In this document: one piece after another, positions 13,597 to 15,749 of the stretch
How the letters are laid out: the number at the start of each line of letters is the position of its first letter
Numbering within the stretch: position 1 is the stretch's first letter
NCBI GenBank assembly: GCA_024464195.1
Contig: JANHAK010000008.1
Location: forward strand, 1 to 15,749
DNA: 15,749 nt
Direction: 5' to 3'
DNA from: Methanomassiliicoccales archaeon
Lineage (GTDB): Archaea > Thermoplasmatota > Thermoplasmata > Methanomassiliicoccales > JACIVX01
Position numbers and translations under genes: made by a program
Notes under the pieces: generated by a model
Seen by the model: only the letters and a program-made list of their open reading frames with translations
The model's database searches: none
Told to the model about the DNA's origin: nothing

Positions 13597-14370
13597 TTAA
13601 CGGGAAAAGGTACCATGCCCTCCCATTTGTTTAATTGTAGCGAGGATCTTATCACTGACTTTCTTCATCTCATCTTCAGCAGTCTTGTAATCCGGTGCCG
13701 TTACGACGATCCGGTACCGCGGCGCGCCAACATACTGAATTTTGACCTTTTCTTTTGCCGATTCAAGGCCATCCATGAGTGCCCTCTTGATTCTTTCCAC
13801 ACCGTCTGGAAGCGTGCATGTCAATTCAATTCGTCCGTCGATTTGGACAAATGGAGGAACGACGTTCTCTTTCGCAACATCGATGAAGACTTGCGTCCAT
13901 GGGCCTTCCAAAGCATTTTCACTCAACGAATTCGGATTACCAGCACACTGCTCAAAAGCACCATAGAGTGTTCCATATTTTTCAATGAGTTTATAGCCGA
14001 ACTCTTCGTAACATTCCTGGACGCTCTTGTTAAGGCGCTGAGCGACGATTTCCATCAGTTTCTCTGCTTTCTTCTCATTCTTCCATTGCTGGATCTTTTC
14101 CCTTCGTTGATGTTCGTTCACAGACTTTAACGATAAATCGATGTGTCCTTTAGAGGGATCAACACCGAGAACCTTGCATACGATTTTCTGTCCCTCGCGC
14201 ACATAATCTCTAATATATTTTATCCATCCAGTTGCAACATCTCTGATATGAATAAACCCCTCTTTGTTGTCATATTCGTCGAGGGTTACAAAAGCCCCGA
14301 AGTTCTTCACATTTTGAACCGTGCAAACAACGAGCTCACCTTCTTCGGGGAATTCACTTATCCTGACCAT
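13597..14370 (-). CDS. Translation initiation factor aIF2, alpha subunit
   Basis: This 257-residue subunit of the heterotrimer brings initiator Met-tRNA to the small ribosomal subunit. Residues 10-83 are an S1/OB fold (GELVVCTVQNVKNFGAFVTL, then GHIDLSLKSV), residues about 88-170 the helical domain, and about 175-257 the alpha-beta C-terminal domain that binds the gamma subunit. Length is normal. Its ATG shares one base with the TAA stop of the S27e gene (TAATG), so translation is coupled. The beta and gamma subunits are not in this window, which is usual in archaea. Confidence 0.95.
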   Translation of the reverse strand: MVRISEFPEEGELVVCTVQNVKNFGAFVTLDEYDNKEGFIHIRDVATGWIKYIRDYVREGQKIVCKVLGVDPSKGHIDLSLKSVNEHQRREKIQQWKNEKKAEKLMEIVAQRLNKSVQECYEEFGYKLIEKYGTLYGAFEQCAGNPNSLSENALEGPWTQVFIDVAKENVVPPFVQIDGRIELTCTLPDGVERIKRALMDGLESAKEKVKIQYVGAPRYRIVVTAPDYKTAEDEMKKVSDKILATIKQMGGHGTFSR

Positions 14371-14549
14371 TAATCAACCACCCCGAGCAGCTCGCCTCTG
14401 ATCTCGCCCTTTCCACCAGTCGGTTTGATAAGAGTCGACCCGCACACATGGCAAACGACGGGTGTAGATGGCTTCTTGAAAGCGATCTGCTCGTTACCAC
14501 AATCAGGGCATTTGACTTTTATAAATTTGCCAGTCCTGACGTCAGCCAT
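14370..14549 (-). CDS. rps27e: Ribosomal protein eS27 (S27e)
   Basis: 59-residue zinc-ribbon protein of the small subunit. MADVRTGKFIKVKCPDCGNEQ leads to the first CPDC pair and later CHVCG, with LIKPTGGKGEIRGELL after it, typical of S27e. I start at the ATG at 14549, preceded by GGAGTG at suitable spacing; a GTG at 14558 would add three residues and overlaps the L44e stop. It lies between L44e and aIF2alpha in the classic order. Confidence 0.94.
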   Translation of the reverse strand: MADVRTGKFIKVKCPDCGNEQIAFKKPSTPVVCHVCGSTLIKPTGGKGEIRGELLGVVD

Positions 14550-14554
14550 CGGAA

Positions 14555-14833
14555 TCACTCCACGAGTTCGAATTTCTTTGCTCTAAAGCACGGCTTTTGA
14601 TGGGCTTTCTTACAAGTTTTGCATCGATATCTTAGTGCGATCCGTTTGGTAGGCTTTTCACGGCCTTCTGGTTTTGGGCGCGGGAAACCACCATAACCAG
14701 CGGTCGCTCTTCTGAACCTTCTCTGCCCCCATTTGAGCTCACTCGCCTTCCTTTTCTTGACTCTTTCTACTTCATGTTCTGTATGAGTCTTGCAATGAGG
14801 ACAGTAAGTCCTTATGATTCTAGGCATTTTCAT
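14555..14833 (-). CDS. rpl44e: Ribosomal protein eL42 (L44e)
   Basis: 92-residue large-subunit protein with two zinc-binding pairs, CPHC (residues 11-14) and CKTC near 71-74, and the basic middle RRFRRATAGYGGFPRP typical of the family, whose loop reaches the E-site near the tRNA CCA end. The ATG at 14833 follows AAGGTG by seven bases; a second ATG two codons on is possible. It is the first gene of the operon. A TATA-like TTTTATATATTA on the minus strand (14873-14884) gives a short leader. Confidence 0.95.
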   Translation of the reverse strand: MKMPRIIRTYCPHCKTHTEHEVERVKKRKASELKWGQRRFRRATAGYGGFPRPKPEGREKPTKRIALRYRCKTCKKAHQKPCFRAKKFELVE

Positions 14834-14872
14834 GAATTTTCACCTTGGGCGCAAGTTGCCCTAATACTCATG

Positions 14873-14884
14873 TAATATATAAAA
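14873..14884 (-). promoter_or_regulatory. TATA box of the L44e-S27e-aIF2alpha-Nop10-PAC2 operon
   Basis: TTTTATATATTA on the minus strand, about 40-51 bases before the L44e ATG. A start ~25 bases downstream leaves a leader of about 20 bases with the AAGGTG Shine-Dalgarno. Confidence 0.55.
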
Positions 14885-15032
14885 TCTTATCAGATTTCTT
14901 GACAATCTTGATCATCTGGATAAAGTTCCCTGATTTCATTGCTGAGAATTGATTCTTGTTTTGTATTTTTATCGATAAAGATAACATTCTGGCACGAAAC
15001 CAGCGATTTGAATTTAATTTACAAATAGAAAA

Positions 15033-15042
15033 GAATATATAT
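15033..15042 (+). promoter_or_regulatory. TATA-like promoter of the winged-helix regulator gene
   Basis: GAATATATAT lies about 32-41 bases before the ATG at 15074 in a very AT-rich stretch; the expected start leaves a leader of about ten bases. The exact box is uncertain because several AT runs follow. Confidence 0.35.
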
Positions 15043-15073
15043 CTTCTTAATAATTAAATAAAAATAGAAAATC

Positions 15074-15505
15074 ATGACCGAAAGGGGTTTTAATAAAAGA
15101 GATGAAACGCTGGTCGAACTTCTGATGAGCACCGGTATGCCGAGAAATGTTGCTAAAACGCTCGCGTTTCTGAGAAAAAAACCAGAGACCACATCGGTGG
15201 AAATAGAAGTTTCAACTGCACTGCGACAGCCCGAAGTCTCAATCGCGATGCAAGAGTTACGCCGGCGAAAGTGGGTGACGAAAAGGGATATCAAAAAAGA
15301 AGGGAAGGGACGCCCGATTCATGCCTATCGACTGGCTATACCCTTTGAGAAGATTATTGAAACGATCGAAAAGGAAGAACGAAAACGTATTGAGAAAATC
15401 GAGCAAAATGTCAATCAGTTGAAGCAATTTGTATCCTCGAGTTCTGAAAGCGTCTCTGAATCTGAGAATGTTGGAACAACACAACAGCAGAGCCAAGTAA
15501 GCTAG
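15074..15505 (+). CDS. Winged helix-turn-helix transcriptional regulator
   Basis: A 143-residue protein. Residues about 22-90 form a wHTH: GMPRNVAKTLAFLRKKPETTSVEIE, then ALRQPEVSIAMQELRRRKWV as the recognition helix and following helix, and a wing KKEGKGRPIHAYRLA. The layout matches archaeal MarR/ArsR/TrmB-like predicted regulators that carry the RQPEVS(I/V)AM motif. Residues about 92-120 are a charged helix likely to be a coiled-coil dimerisation element, followed by a Ser/Gln-rich low-complexity tail. No sensor domain is seen. It is divergent from the L44e operon across 240 bases and could regulate it or another locus; no operator is evident. Its TAG overlaps the stop of the convergent rpiA gene. 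Confidence 0.85.
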   Translation: MTERGFNKRDETLVELLMSTGMPRNVAKTLAFLRKKPETTSVEIEVSTALRQPEVSIAMQELRRRKWVTKRDIKKEGKGRPIHAYRLAIPFEKIIETIEKEERKRIEKIEQNVNQLKQFVSSSSESVSESENVGTTQQQSQVS

Positions 15506-15749
15506 GCTTGAGTTCGTTTTTTGACAATCACTCCATGGTCGGTGCCTACGATGACTTGTGTAGCGAGATCGATAAAAAGACCATTCTCAACTACACCAGG
15601 AATCGAATTCAGCCTTTTTTCGATTTCCTCGGCGTTCTCGATTTTTCCGAAATAGCAATCATAAATGTAGTGGCCATTGTCCGTTATGAACGGTGTATTA
15701 TTCCCCCTGAGTTTTGCAGTGCAACCTAGTTTTTCCAATCTCTCTCTTG
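15502..15749 (-). CDS. rpiA: Ribose-5-phosphate isomerase A, C-terminal part (5' truncated by window edge)
   Basis: The frame is open to the right edge, so the gene starts outside the window. The 82 visible residues include TPFITDNGHYIYDCYFGKI and IPGVVENGLFIDLATQVIVG, both strong RpiA signatures (TDNGN-like and GVVExGLF); the latter region closes the active site. RpiA interconverts ribose-5-phosphate and ribulose-5-phosphate. It ends in a CTAG that also contains the stop of the convergent regulator gene. Confidence 0.93.
   Translation of the reverse strand, partial: RERLEKLGCTAKLRGNNTPFITDNGHYIYDCYFGKIENAEEIEKRLNSIPGVVENGLFIDLATQVIVGTDHGVIVKKRTQA

Noticed and set aside
14847..14861. GGGC/GCCC dyad just upstream of L44e as a possible ribosomal autoregulation site
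   Set aside because: Only four clear pairs, and the predicted transcription start falls within it; too weak to call.
14885..15030. CTGA and ATGA-like boxes suggesting a C/D guide RNA
   Set aside because: No properly spaced C, D', C' and D set could be found on either strand.
1..15749. CRISPR arrays, insertion sequences, prophage or defence islands
   Set aside because: No regularly spaced repeats, transposase-like frames or terminal inverted repeats were seen; apart from the intein the content is core archaeal genes.

Overview
The window is archaeal chromosomal DNA and reads as a euryarchaeote. It carries two enzymes of ether-lipid synthesis (GGGP synthase and a UbiA-type DGGGP synthase), RadA recombinase, an archaeal class I CCA-adding enzyme, tRNA G10 methyltransferase, a typical L44e–S27e–aIF2alpha–Nop10 operon and an intron-containing tRNA-Tyr. 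TATA-like boxes lie close to start codons, several of them spaced as for leaderless mRNAs. Relatives of Thermoplasmatota (for example Methanomassiliicoccales-like lineages) are my best guess, but nothing here fixes the lineage. I see no insertion sequences, prophage or CRISPR; apart from a RadA intein this is mostly a core-gene region.

Layout, left to right. 1-1253 (+): the 3' end of a phenylacetate-CoA ligase-like gene, then pdxT. 1398-2944 (-): a two-gene lipid operon (DGGGP synthase, then GGGP synthase, with a 4-base overlap). 3061-4512 (+): a site-2-type M50 membrane protease with an Ig-like tail. 4496-6959 (-): radA, split by a 174-residue mini-intein at the Walker A lysine, followed by trmG10 (8-base overlap). 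7261-7956 (+): an unidentified three-helix membrane protein. 7967-9292 (-): cca. 9293-9608: a 316-base gap with a strong candidate structured RNA or leader upstream of cca. 9609-10409 (-): an MBL-fold hydrolase. 10568-11857 (+): a deoxyadenosine/SAH/MTA deaminase-family amidohydrolase. 11874-11983 (-): tRNA-Tyr with a 35-nt intron. 12155-12394 (+): a small ribbon-helix-helix regulator behind a perfect 17-bp palindrome. 12610-14833 (-): the L44e, S27e, aIF2alpha, Nop10 and PAC2-type proteasome-chaperone operon. 15074-15505 (+): a winged-helix regulator. 15502-15749 (-): the 3' part of rpiA, sharing a CTAG with the regulator's stop.

Functionally the window joins translation (L44e, S27e, aIF2alpha, Nop10, cca, trmG10, tRNA-Tyr), membrane lipid synthesis, recombination and protein quality control (PAC2, M50). 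The points most worth checking are the candidate leader RNA or attenuator before cca, the RadA mini-intein with Ser in its block B TxxH motif, and the palindromic operator of the RHH gene.
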